DNA of 64,000 nucleotides from Chamaecrista fasciculata (taxonomy: Eukaryota > Streptophyta > Magnoliopsida > Fabales > Fabaceae): NCBI GenBank assembly GCA_003254925.1, contig QANZ01027320.1, positions 166,472 to 230,471 on the forward strand, read 5' to 3'. Below the pieces are notes generated by a model. That model was not told the origin of the DNA and did not search any database. It saw only the letters and a list, made by a program, of their open reading frames with translations. Both the position numbers and the translations under genes were made by a program. The first letter of the stretch is position 1. Each line of letters opens with the position of its first letter. Below are positions 28,194 through 51,814 of this stretch, piece by piece.

Positions 28194-28527
28194 GGGTAAA
28201 TTACACATTGGTACCCTGTGGTTTTATCCTATTTCACTTTGGTACCCTGTGGTTTGAAACTTGACACTTTGGTACCCTGTGGTATTTTCCATTAACACTT
28301 TGGTACCCTTGGGAGCTATTTTGTAATTTTAACCATAACAAATTTTTCAAAAATTACATATTGACCCCAAAAAATTTTCAAAAAATTACAAATAAGTCCC
28401 TGAATACATATTATCTATGGACTAAAATGAAAACTTTAAAAATTTTTTGGGGTCAATATGTAATTTGTGCAAAATTTGTTATGGTTAAAATTACAAATCA
28501 GCTCCCAAGGGTACCAAAGTGTTAATN
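28194..28527. repeat. 'ggtaccctgtggt' Mutator-type MITE, right end missing at an assembly N
   Basis: It opens with GGGTAAATTACACATTGG and follows the same unit order as the complete copy at 46912-47337. These are three 'tttggtaccctgtggt' lines, then 'attgaccccaaaaaatttt', a centre, and the inverted arm. The inverted arm stops at an N (28527), just where the complete copy continues for about 100 bp. Confidence 0.7.
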
Positions 28528-30442
28528 TCATTGAAGTGTTTGCAAGTTAACGAAAAAAATTAATCACTGTTATTAACGATAAATATATATATATACCCTG
28601 AATTAGGTTACTTGAAAAAGGAAATGAACAAAAACTATATACATCGGACTGTTTTATATATTTATTAATTAAATATCTTTATCAAACAGATAATATATTC
28701 ACTGGTATAATTAATTATAAAACAGTATATATTTAGACCCAAAAAAAACAACAAATATACGATATTTAAAAAAAATAACTAATTAGCCTACATTATTTTT
28801 AGTATGATAGATGCTATATGTGAGTTGACTTTGGGTACGCTTTCTGATTAATATTAAAATTTAGGTGAAATTACATTTTTTGTTTTATATAGTTGGAGTG
28901 AGGTCCAGTTCAGCCTTTTATCTTTTTTTGTTGCAAAATTTGTTTTATATATTTTTATAAATTTTTCATTTTGGTTTCAAGAAATGAATATGATTATATA
29001 TATCTCGTTGATCAAGTTTGAATACAATAAATTTGGAATTATGTATTATTTATGATACGTAATTAAATTTTTTTTCTATCTAGTTGAGTCTATTAACAAA
29101 TAAGGTTAAACCGGTCACGAAAGTGAGCTGCTCGTTTCACGTTTAATATAACGACTTTTTAAGTAAAAATACTATAACTTCAAAGTTATGAGTTACTTTT
29201 GACAATTTTTTTTAAAATTATATTTAGTTGAGACCATCAGTAAATAAAGTCAAATTGAGCCTAAAACTAAAAAGGGCGTTTGGCGAAATTGATTACAAAC
29301 TTACTTTTTAGTCCAATTTGACCTTTTTTATGATAATTTTAACTAGACAAAAAAATAGATTCATTATGAGTAACTCGCAACTTCGGACTTATTGTAATTG
29401 GATTTGAAACGAGAAAAATATAACAAATTTTGTTAGTTTAACTATGAAATGAGTGGCACATTGAATAGAGAAATATATCGTTAAAAGTAACACATAGATT
29501 AAACGTATCACATTCGAGTTTTAAGTAAGATAGATATGATCACATTATGTTGTTGTGACCAAAAAGTAAAAATTTATAAAACTATATAAGACTAATTTTG
29601 CAAAAAAAAAAAAATAAAGAGATAAATTACAAATCACCCCAAACCTATGAAGCCAAAAGTATAATTTAGCTTAAAATTTTAAAAGGATCAAAATATGAAC
29701 TATGAAAAGTTACTCACAGAACAAAGAATTGTAAATAGTAATAACTTTTATTACTTGATTATTTAATCAATCACTAGTTAGTCCATGATTCCATTGTCCA
29801 TCTCACGTGGTAATTTGACCTATATTCTAACGCTAATATTCACTTTGACAAATTACTGCTATCATTTTCTGTGATTGTTGTAGTTGTACTTACCCAGTTA
29901 AATAGATATATTAATTTAAAACCTATTGTACTATAATCAATTACAAAGTATTAAGTCGGATTACTTGTGAACAATAAAAAATTGACAAATTAGATATGAG
30001 TCTTTTTATAGTATTTTCTTTTGGTTGAATAGTCATTTTGGTCCTAAATGTATGCCATAATATTCTCTTTGGTCCATTATGTTTCAAAATATTCAAATTG
30101 GTCCTAAATGTTGGCAAAATGATTCATTTTGGTCCTTAATATTGATAAAATGTTTTATTTTAGTCTCAAACTATTGAATTTGGTCATATTTCTCTCGTCT
30201 CTCATTTCGAATTCAAAGAACTTGTTAAGCCCATAGGTTTGAATTCGTCGTATTTGAATTTGAAATGGGAGAGATATGATCAATTTTGTTTGTTTGACCA
30301 TGAAAGAAGTAATCTACTTTTAGAATCGATTTGACCCCATTTGCTGACGGTCTCAAATAGACAGAAATAATAAGGATAAAGCTGAAATAATCATAATAAA
30401 AAAAGCATTGACATAACATAGAAAATATAAGGATAAAACTAA
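28528..30442. other. AT-rich spacer with fragments of other repeats
   Basis: About 30015-30180 is a left half of the 'cattttggtcctaaatgtat' MITE family. Two further loose 'gagttactcgtattg'-type pairs occur (27.7 and 29.3 kb). No gene is seen. Confidence 0.4.
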
Positions 30443-31490
30443 GGGTAAATTACAAATTATGTACATGTGTTTAGGCCGAATCACACATCACGGCCGTGTG
30501 GTTTAAAAATTCTCACTTTGGGTACCTGAGGCATGCGCCGTTTAACAATTAGGGTACCTGTGGTTTTATTCCGTCAATTTTAACAGAAAATGATGACGTG
30601 GTGCTCACGTGAGTCAGTGAAAAATCAAATTTTGGTCCACGAACTATGGGATAAGTTTCACTTTGGTCCTAAAACTATTTTTTTATTTCATTTTGATCCT
30701 CAAACTTTCATTTTTGTTTCGTTTTTCATCCAAAAAATGTTATTTCATATGGTTTACGTAGCTATTTTGAACCTAAATAATTAAGATGGATCATTTCTCT
30801 CTTAAATATAGGAGTAGTCACGGGCTGGACTTGAGACCTGACCCGGTTAGACATCGGGTCTGGCCAAGCCAAACTTGGTTACTTCATTTTTTATAAAAAA
30901 AATCATATTTTTTATTCAACCCATTTATTTATTTTATGTATTTTTTATGTTTTTGTTCACTCCTACTCAAATACGTAATAATAAGTGAGTTAAAAAAGAG
31001 GGGAAGAGAAATTTTCATTCTTAATTACAAATTGGAGATAAATTTGTTGTTAATTTTTATCTCTAATTTATGACTAAGAATAATGGTGAAAATTTCGATA
31101 AAATCACATTTTGGAGATCAAAACGGAAAAATGTGAAAGTTAAAGGACAAAAATGAAACAAAAAATAGCTTTTATGACCAAAATGAAACTTACCCCATAG
31201 TTTGACAACCAAAAATGAGATTTTAACCTTGGAGTGGAAACCAACGATTAAGATGCAAGAGAAACCAACGGTTAAGATGCAATAGAAATCGACGGTTAAG
31301 ATACATTAAAAATCGATGACTAAGATTGCGCCACGTCAACATTTTCCCTTCAAATTAACAGAACAATAACACAGGTACCCTAATTGCTAAGCGACGCACA
31401 TCTTAGGTACCTAAAGTGCAATTTTTCAAACCACATGGGCAATGATGTGAGATTCGGTCTAACCACAGGTACTTAATTTATAATTTACCC
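30443..31490. repeat. 1.05-kb Mutator-type MITE with a second MITE-like repeat nested inside
   Basis: The outer ends GGGTAAATTACAAATT and the inverse AATTTATAATTTACCC are flanked by TAAAACTAA at 30434-30442 and 31491-31499. Inside, about 30640-31215 is a separate inverted repeat ('aagtttcactttggtcctaa' against 'gaccaaaatgaaacttaccc'). It is related to the element in locus D at 34412-34871. The outer element shares the 'gggtacctg' wording and the terminal GGGTAAATT of the family at 19.9, 28.2 and 46.9 kb. Confidence 0.78.
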
Positions 31491-31502
31491 TAAAACTAAC
31501 AA

Positions 31503-32245
31503 TTACTCTTAAGGCACTTTGAAAATATAAAATATACTTGGAAAATGAAAATATTTTTCAAATTTCTAAACAATTAATAACTTTTTGTCACTCTCATTTT
31601 TTAAGACTAATATATTCTTATCTATATTTGATTAATTCTTTCAATTAAAAAAAATACATAATTGTCCGTCCAACTTTTCTTTTTCCAGAATTACCATTAT
31701 TTCATTCTTTACTACACTTCACGATTTTTTCTCTTTTTAAGAAGAGATAAAGATGTAGGCTCCGTTTGGTATGCTTTTGGGTATGTAAAGGAAAGGGTTT
31801 TACAAGGGAAAAATTGTGAGGGAAAGGAAAAGTAGTTGAGGGAATGTAAAGTAGGTAAAGATTGAAAGTGTTTGGTATAAAAAGGTATGGGAGGGAAAGT
31901 AAAATAGATATAAAAAAAAATGACAAAAATGCCCTTCCCACAACCACCACAAGACAGCNTTTAATATTTTTTTAAAAAAATTACTAAATTAGCAAACATG
32001 GTGAAAGGAAGAAAAAAAGAAAGAATGATAGAAAAAAAGTTGTTTTTTTTTGCCTGAATGATAGAAAAAAAAAGTTGAAGGAAGGATTTTTAATTGAAAG
32101 AATTAATAAGATATAAATAAGGATATAATAGTAGGGGACAAAAAGCTATTAATTGTTTAGAAATCTGAAAAATATTTTCATTTTCAAAGTATAATTTACA
32201 TTTTCAAAATATAAATAATGTTCCTTAAAAGTGTTGTAACTTGTA
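31503..32245. repeat. Long inverted repeat containing a second, half-visible MITE
   Basis: The outer arms match in inverted orientation: 'tgaaaatatttttcaaattt' and 'aaacaattaataactttttg' on the left, with their complements at about 32130-32240. Nested inside is the left end of another element, GGCTCCGTTTGGTATGC, at about 31761. Its expected right end is not found, and an N stands at 31959. No coding capacity is seen. Confidence 0.65.
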
Positions 32246-33561
32246 GGGGTACTTTTTAGCTTTACCCAAAATATAAAAAGGGTAAGTCTATAATGCAAAG
32301 TTTGATTCTTGACATGTAATGCAATGGGTCATGAGTTAATAAAATAATGACACGTGGAAGAGTTAGTTGTATGTAAGTAGTGGTGTGACTTCATAAAAAG
32401 TTGTGTTTGGTTATAAAATTTATTATTATTTTATTATTTTTTAGCATTAAATTATATTAATAACTATAATTATGTCACATCAGTATTTATATCCCGTTTT
32501 AAAAATCAAACTTCACATGTTAGACTAACATGAGTGAAAACCATCACATTGAACTCGTTAATAAGTTTTAGCTGGAACGAATAATCCCCATTCCTAACTA
32601 CAGTGAAAATTTCATGTGGGAGCCATTAAGGTCAATGATTAGTCATAGTTACATTTAATGCAACTTTTAATTATATCATTATTTAATTATGAAAAGAATA
32701 AAATTCAAAACCTCATTCTGGTCCCTGAACTGTAGAGCTAATTCTGTTTTGATCTATAAATTATTTATTATTTTGTTTTGATACTCAAAATTTTCAATTT
32801 GTTTCGTCATTAGTCCAAACATGATTTCGTCTCATTTATATCAATTATCTCTGACATCAATAATTCTGATGGATCATGGATGGTATCTCTTTTATATCCA
32901 TACTAATAAATGAATTGACAAAAAAAATCTTATTTCTTAATCTTGGAGATAAATATGTAGTTATTTTTCTTCTAAAAATAAATATTGTTTTTTCATTTCT
33001 CTGTCAACTAACTCATTAAAATATATGAGAGTTGAGACTAAAGATAACTACAAAAATTAAATGAAATCATAATTGAGATTAATAGTAAAATAAGTGAGAA
33101 AGTTTAAGGGTAAATAAGAACAAAAACACAGATTAGGGATCAAAATAAAATTGACCCTATAGTTTAGGGACAAAAATGAACATTTGACTCAAGTTATAAA
33201 TTATGATGAAGGGTGCGTCTTTTGATGAAGTGTAATTATCAAATGACAATTTGTTGCTCACCGTGTCATTGACAAATTGGATTCAACCTTTTTCTTTTCT
33301 TTTCCCTCACTAAAATTTTCATTTCACCTAAAAACGTGTGTGAATACCTTCTTCGTCTTCAAAAAATGTCGAATCTTCTTCACCTAATAATAAAACCCGT
33401 CAATTTCTCCTTCCTTCCTTTTCAGCGCACACACTTCTTCACTTTGTCAGATAATACCACTATTGGATGGCTCTGACGCTTCTTCTTCTTCTTCTTCGTT
33501 TTCATCTTCATTGATTTCTCTATTTTCTGATTTTTCTCCATACCCATTTTCAAAAACCGTT
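32246..33561. other. Upstream region of locus D, one MITE-like repeat
   Basis: About 32700-33192 is an inverted repeat ('attctggtccctgaactgta' against 'agtttagggacaaaaatgaa'). From about 33290 the sequence becomes pyrimidine-rich ('cttcttcttcttcttcgttt', up to 33500), typical of a plant promoter or 5' leader. No ATG in frame with locus D lies upstream of 33562. Confidence 0.5.
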
Positions 33562-38265
<4,704 letters not shown>

Positions 38266-38344
38266 AAGAAGAAGAAGAAGAATTAAGAGCACATTTCACC
38301 TTTAAAGTTGATTGCTCTATTTTGTAGGAAATGATCTTCTCCAG

Positions 38345-38452
38345 TGCAAATTCACTGCAATGCAGAGTGATAAAAAGAGTTAGAGAGAGAGTGAGACCCA
38401 CTAATATTTTCTCTCTCTCTCTAACTCTCTTTTTATCACTCTACAATGCAAT
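38345..38452. repeat. Short hairpin MITE just after locus D
   Basis: The arms 'gagtgataaaaagagttaga' and 'tctaactctctttttatcac' are exact inverses around a short centre. It lies 80-190 bp past the stop, so it may be part of the 3' UTR and would form a strong RNA stem. Confidence 0.7.
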
Positions 38453-39352
38453 GCCAAATCCTATTTTGTACATCGTATATAATTTTTTGATTTAAACATA
38501 AAGAAATATAACTATACATATTTGGATTCAGTTTCCATCTCAAAAGTAAAAGAAGTCTTCATTGCTTAGTGAATTATATTATAGAATGTATAGCTAGTTC
38601 TGAGGACACTAAGATTAATGATACATAAAAGAAAATTGTTAATATTAATTATAATCCTTAAATGGTTTCTTGTTAAATTAAGTTTTTATTCATATACCAT
38701 ATGTTATTTGAAGATGTGTTAATTCTTTTAATAAACATGGTAAAAAACCTTACCACATAGGATATTTATCATTTACAAAAACAAATTAGTAATTCATAAA
38801 TTATATGTATTCCAAACTCATAAAGGCTATTACAATTTAAATCTATTCAAGAGAAATTTAGTTTACATATTTTATTCATTGATTTAGTTTTAATAATATT
38901 TATAATTGACAAATTTAAATTCCTATAATGCACTTTTAGTAACTATAATTAGTACAAATAACTCTAGTATGGATTAGGCAAATACATAACGTATTAACGT
39001 GTCAAGTGAACAGTTGTGGCACTGCTGACCAAAAGTGAGTGTGTATTTCTATATATAAAGGGATTTTTTTGTTAATATATAATTTATTATATAAATGACA
39101 AAAACTAGGACTAAAATCCCTTTACATAATATACAATATTTATGAAGAGAGAGAGATTGACACAATTGTTCTATGATCAAACATCTTCCAAAATTAGCAT
39201 TGTCCTGTAATTTTTTACCATCCACATATTCATTGTAAACAATTTTTTTTTACTTTTAAAATATTACATAAAATTTTTAAGTTTTTCTCAAATTCATTCT
39301 GTTAATAAAATTAAATTGTTATTTTACATGTCATGCCATTAAATTGTTACAG
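38453..39352. other. AT-rich spacer, no gene seen
   Basis: No coding sequence for the missing FAR1 DNA-binding part of the following gene is visible here. The end, with a 'gttacag' acceptor at 39352, looks like an intron tail. Confidence 0.45.
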
Positions 39353-40696
39353 TATTTTCAAGAGCATTATTCGGGAAATCCATCTTTTTTCTATGCATAT
39401 CAGATGGATGCAGCAGACAAACAAGTGACTAACATATTTTGGGCTGATGTAAGAATGCTACATGATTATGTGTATTTTGGTGATGTTGTTTCTTTTGACA
39501 AGACATGTTGCTTGAACAATGCACATAGACCACTTGTATTGTTTTCGGGATTTAATCATCATCGAAGAGTAGTTACCTTTGGTGCTGCATTGTTATATGA
39601 TAAGACATCAACTTCAATCAAGTGGTTATTGGAGACATTCTTGGAAGCACACAATAAGAAGAAGCCTCAAACTATCTTTACTGATCAGGATCAAACAATG
39701 ACTAAAGTTTTACATGAAGTGTTACCTGAGACATCTCATGGTTTATGCACATGGCATCTAATGAGAGACAGCGTCAGGCATTTAGGAAAGTTGATGAAGC
39801 GTGGGTCTCCCTTCTTACAAGATTTCAAGGCTTGCATGTATGAATATGTGAACGAGACAGAGTTTGAAGCAGCTTGGAGTCGATTACTCTCGGAGTATAA
39901 TGTCCATGAAAAGACATGGATGATATCAATTTATACTCTGAAGGAAAAATGGGCTTCTTGTTACATGAAGAGAGTCTTCACATTAGATATGAGGAGCACA
40001 AAATTGAATGCGAACATCAAAAAGCGCTTGAAATTGGCTGTTGATATTATTCAATTTTTTAAGCACTTTGAACAAGTTATGGAGGATAAAAGATACAAAG
40101 AATTGAAGTGTGAATTTGATGCAAGACAAAAGTTACCAAGATTGAGTTCAATTTATGCGCCTATGTTGATTCAACTTGCAGATATCTACACTCCTACAAT
40201 TCTCGACTTGTTCCAATATCAATTTAGCTTGAAGGATTTATGTTGTGTAAAACAAAGAAAGGAAACTGAGCCATTGTTTGAATATGTTATTACTATGATT
40301 GATCGAAAAGGAGAATGGACAGTTTGGTTTCATCCTCAAGAAATATCAGTTTCTTGTAGTTGTAAGAAGTTTGAAACATCTGGTATATTATGTTGTCATG
40401 TTTTGAAAGTATTTGGCAACAAGGATGTTATGGAACTTCCTGATCAGTACATTTTGAAAAGGTGGACAAAGGAGGCCAAAGTTAGTGTTAAAGCTGATGT
40501 TAAAAGGAATGAAGTTGAGAAATACTACACAAAATCAGATTTGACATTTTTGAGGTAAACTCCAAAGTGAAGTAAGTAGATTAATTTAGTTTATATCATA
40601 GTTTTGGATAAAAAAAATTAATGCATCTTCACTTACCTTGTTGGATATTGCAGGTTTAAGTCAAGTGCAGGTGTGCAAACATGGGAATCTTTATGA
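39353..40696 (+). CDS. FAR1-RELATED SEQUENCE (FRS5-like) protein, N-terminally truncated
   Basis: FHY3/FAR1 family proteins are transcription factors derived from Mutator transposases. They act in light signalling and other nuclear programmes. The long open frame 39353-40554 begins inside the conserved block (NPSFFYAYQMD, TNIFWADVR). It continues through the MULE transposase domain (FGDVVSFDKT, IFTDQDQTM, CTWHLMRD) and the SWIM zinc finger (CSCKKFETSG, CCHVLKV; C-C and C-H pairs). A phase-compatible intron leads to a short last exon, 40654-40696 (FKSSAGVQTWESL). The N-terminal FAR1 DNA-binding domain is missing and no exon for it is seen upstream. There is no ATG at the start of the frame, only an apparent acceptor at 39352. 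It is therefore a 3' remnant of an FRS gene, or of a related MULE, that still has an undamaged frame of about 400 codons. The nearest receptor loci are unrelated. Confidence 0.75.
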
Positions 40697-42680
40697 GGAA
40701 AAATCATCATTTTAGTTTTGCAAGATTTTTAATGGTAAGATTTGTAATAATTAGCAGTTTAGCTTCCTTTATAATATAATGGACGATATTTGTTGACATT
40801 TTTCTTTTTGTTATTTTATATAGGAAACCCTCAAATGATCATAGTCTTTTTGGAGGATCAAGAGTTTTGTGGTAACAAACTATGAAGTTCTACATATTTT
40901 GGCATGCTTGTATATGATACATGATAATACTTTTGCCTGCTTTTACATGGTACATGCTTATATGTGATGACAATTGAACAAAGATTATCTTTTTTTTTTT
41001 TTATTTCAATTAAGTACTCTCTTACATTGAAGCCTTATCCCAATTATAATTAGTTCATCCCTCTCAGTTAGAAACGCCCAATTACAATCCAAATCTTGCG
41101 TTCATTTTGTAGTTACTTCTTCTATATGCCTAATCGGACATAGATTCTTTATAGTGCACTACAAGTGAAGTGTTGAGAGAGAAATGAACATTTAGAGAGA
41201 GAGAAAAAGTGTTAGAGGTGTGGGTCCTATTGACACCTCTCTCTTTATTTGGTTTTTTTTCTCTCAGCACTAAGATCCAAATTCTTGCTTAATCAGCTTG
41301 GTGTGAACGTGTGGTTATGGAATGAAAAAGAAACAAGGCAGCAAGAACAGACAATTTGATACAAAATATTTTAGTAAAGAATAATCTTATGTCTATGTCA
41401 AAACTGTGTTAGAACTTAGACTTGTTTCAACGATCCAATGAAAATGATTATCTGTTTTAATAACAGGCGAAAACTCATTTTATTCGAGTCGGTGTAGGAT
41501 CACAAGGGTTGTAAAACTCTACAACTAATTATTTAACACATAACATATAGCTAATGAAATTAGTAATAGAAGACTGAAAGATAGATAATTCATTTCAGAA
41601 GCAGAGATTGGATGTGGAAAATTTAATTCAGACTGCTTTTAATTTGGGAAAACATAAAACTTTAGTATTGGCCCTTTCAGTAGCTTCTTAACATCGAAAC
41701 AAAGTGCAAAGATGAATTGACATTTTAAAGAGCACAAAAAATGTAGCTCGTTGAAATTTTTTTTTCAAATAGGTAAACTAAAAAAGACTGCAATCTCCAA
41801 ATTATATCAAGTGCTTGGGATTAGCACTAGAATTTGAAGGAATAAAGGGGGTCTTAAAAAGTTGAAGATCAAACAGTGCAGTCCCTTGGGCAGCATTTTG
41901 GATTATTCCAAATTAGAAGTTTTAGAGTGAGAAACGTGTTGACCACTAAAATAAGTCCATTCAATTGACAATTTCAAAAAAATACATAGGAGAATGGTAT
42001 TTCAAGGTCTTCACCAACAAGCATACGGCTGTAAATTACTTAGAGAAAAGGAAGAAAAGTCCATATGGATTATGGAAATTCTTTTCCCAAACCAAATGGT
42101 GCAAATTAGTGAATTGCATTTAAATGAAATACAATTAGTGAATATATAATAATATAAATAATATTCATTGAAGATTTACATATGGAATAATACATGTTCT
42201 CTAAATGAATTTTTGGACGATAATTAAATTGTCTCTAGTTTCTATCCAAGGTCAAGTTTTCAACAAATTGTGTTCCCAGTCATAAAGATCTAGAAGCCAG
42301 CCACAAAAGCACTACAACTTTGTTCAGAATTTATAAATTCTAATAACTGGAATTTTCTGGCAAAAGAAAAGCCTTAATTTGACATACTCACCAAGTGGCC
42401 TTTCAAATATCATATACCATTTGACTAACTAAAGTCCTATTGAAAATACATTAACTTCCATGCTAACTTACATATGCGTATTGCCAAAGATTTTGATGGC
42501 CAAGGTAATTAAATTTGCTTCTTAAATATAGTGAACACATTTTCCGATATTTCTATGATTAATTATATTTTCAAAATTTTAAAATAACATTTATGTACAT
42601 TTTTATTTATTTATTTATTTTTCTTGTTTTCTACATGTATCTTTTACTAGAGACAATTTTGCTTAAGATATTATCAAATA
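40697..42680. other. Spacer with one hairpin MITE
   Basis: About 41146-41285 is a hairpin element ('gtgttgagagagaaatgaac' facing 'ggttttttttctctcagcac'). It is related to the one at 45945-46085. The rest is AT-rich and shows no gene. Confidence 0.5.
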
Positions 42681-43085
42681 CTCCCTCCGTCTCTTTTTAT
42701 CTGCTTTTTAAGGTTGTTGCACACAAATTAATATAATGATTAAATCACTAAAGTTAATGTAAAATCTAAAATACAAAGACTATATTACCCTTATTAAATT
42801 AGACTTAATTATATCATCAATTTAATGCTCATATTTCAAAAATTAAATTCCTCCAACTAATTTAAATACTCTCACAATTTTTTTATGAAACCTACCCCAA
42901 TTGATTACTACAGAACCCCAAAATAATTCTCTACCAAAAGTCAAATCGTCCATTATGACTATAATATTAAATAGGGATAAAATGGTAAAAAAGTTCATTG
43001 ATGACCTCTTGATTTCATAACAAAGCAGATAAAAAGGGACAAAAAAAAGTTCTGCAATGAAGCAAATAAAAAGGGACGGAGGGAG
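42681..43085. repeat. Stowaway-like (Tc1/mariner) MITE, TA target duplication
   Basis: The ends are CTCCCTCCGTCTCTTTTTAT and its near-inverse ataaaaagggacggagggag, flanked by TA on both sides. CTCCCTCCGT ends and a TA duplication are the hallmark of plant Stowaway elements. It is about 405 bp and non-coding. Confidence 0.88.
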
Positions 43086-43584
43086 TATTAAATGTTGACA
43101 CTTGACACCACCCTTAACAAAGATTTAAATCTTGACTAACCAGGTTATGGCAAACTAATCTCTTTCATTATATCACTCTCGTTATTCGTTAATCACTTTT
43201 AATATTTTATGTATGTGCAATTTATTAATATATATTATAGAAACATGTAAGATTAATTTAAAACAAATAAAACATTTAAGATTAATTTAAAATTTACCTC
43301 ATTTATGACCTAATTTGAGGTTTTGACCCAAATATTTAACTAATAAGAATAAACTTTACTTATACTGGGTTTATTAACTACTAAGACATATATGTTTTGA
43401 TAAAAAAAATATTTTATTTTTGAATAATAAAAAAATACTAAAATTAATATTGAATAATGATCTAATTGTATTTTGGAAAAAAAAAATAAGAAAATGGTAA
43501 AAATGTATTTTTATTCCTTTCCACTATCTACTATACTATTTGAAATACATCATTATTCATTCATAGTTATTTATAATTATTATT

Positions 43585-44014
43585 AGGCCAAAGTCCTATT
43601 TTGGTCCCTCAATTTTTTTTCTTCCATTAGTTCTTGACGCTTTTCCATCCACTGTTTCTATTAAAAAAAGAAAAATAAAATTAACTTTCATCTCCCAGCA
43701 ATTTTGCTCTTTTACAAAACAGAAGGACTTTAATGCAAAAGAGCAAAATTTTTAGTAGATGAAAGTTATTTTTTTTTTTTTACAGAAAAAGTGAATGGAA
43801 AAGAGTCAGAGACTAACGGTGGAACTTTTTAAAAACTTAAGGACCAAAACAGAATTTTGAGCAAATATGAGAAACCAAAATGGAACCAAAAAAACTAGAG
43901 GGACCAAAATGGAACCTTGACCAAACATGAGGTACCAAAACAAAACGAAAAAAATTTGAGAGACCAAAACAGAACTTTAAGCAAATATGAGAGACTAAAA
44001 TAGGAGTTTGACCT
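43585..44014. repeat. MITE-like inverted repeat upstream of locus E
   Basis: The left end AGGCCAAAGTCCTATTTTGG faces the right end ctaaaataggagtttgacct. The arms contain repeated 'gaccaaaatggaacc'-type units and a hairpin centre ('gcaattttgctctttt' against 'aaaagagcaaaattttt'). No matching flanking duplication was found. It ends about 390 bp before the locus E start. Confidence 0.65.
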
Positions 44015-44401
44015 TTTTATTACAATGTATGTATAATTGTATATACATATCTTGCATTCCCAAATTATGTCACACAAATCAGGCCCAAAGAAAAAAAGAA
44101 ATGTGTCACACAAAGCACGTTGGTTCCAAATTTTACCATGGTAGTAAAGTATCGTTTTCAAATTTGGCACTGCCTTCTTCAAACAAGACACAAAAAGGAA
44201 CACAAAATTAAAAGTATTCAATCATTTCGCGGAAAAACCAGAGACATTGTCAACTTGCTCTGCTTTTTTTCTTTCTTCCTTTTCCATCTACGTAACCACA
44301 CCAAGACCATGTTTCACACATGAACATCACCAAAACAAAACAATGCAATACATAACCTTCTTTCTCTCATTAATTTTCTCTCATTTTCTCCCCAACCAAA
44401 C

Positions 44402-51291
<6,890 letters not shown>

Positions 51292-51814
51292 CAACATCTG
51301 GCATATATGTATATTCCAAATGACTTTGAAGATTTCATGTAAATTTTTGCTCATATTATAGTTGCGGCATTTTTTGAGATCATCCCTGATCTTGTTTCGA
51401 TGTAATATATAAGAGATTAAATAACACAAATACTATTTAGTTTATGCTAATTCATTTGATTGCATTAAACCTCTCACATGTGCAGTCTATCTCTTTGGGT
51501 TAACTAAATCTAGAGTAAACATATAAATTGATTTTAAGTTTAGATCAATGAAAAATGCAACAACAATTATAATATTACCAAGAAATGTAAAATTTTTGCA
51601 AGTGATATAGGAGAGATACTTTCATGAAAGTGATGCCTTTTTCTACTATAAACTAAAGAGATGTCAAATTCTCATAAGCAGAAGTTTCTAATGACTTTAG
51701 ACTCTTAAGAACTCTAATAATAACCAAAAAAAGTCAAGTAGTAATGTAGTATGTAAATCTGCCAAAAATCTATCTTCTCTTATATTTCTCAGAAAAGCCA
51801 TGGAAACTAAGTTG
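51292..51814. other. Shared 3' region between convergent loci E and F
   Basis: It is AT-rich and non-coding. It must hold the 3' UTRs and polyadenylation signals of both genes, so their transcripts may overlap. Confidence 0.5.

Noticed and set aside
33463-33561. An upstream extension of locus D with a poly-Ser stretch
   Set aside because: It has no ATG (the frame opens at TTG). The only in-frame ATG before the signal peptide is 33562.
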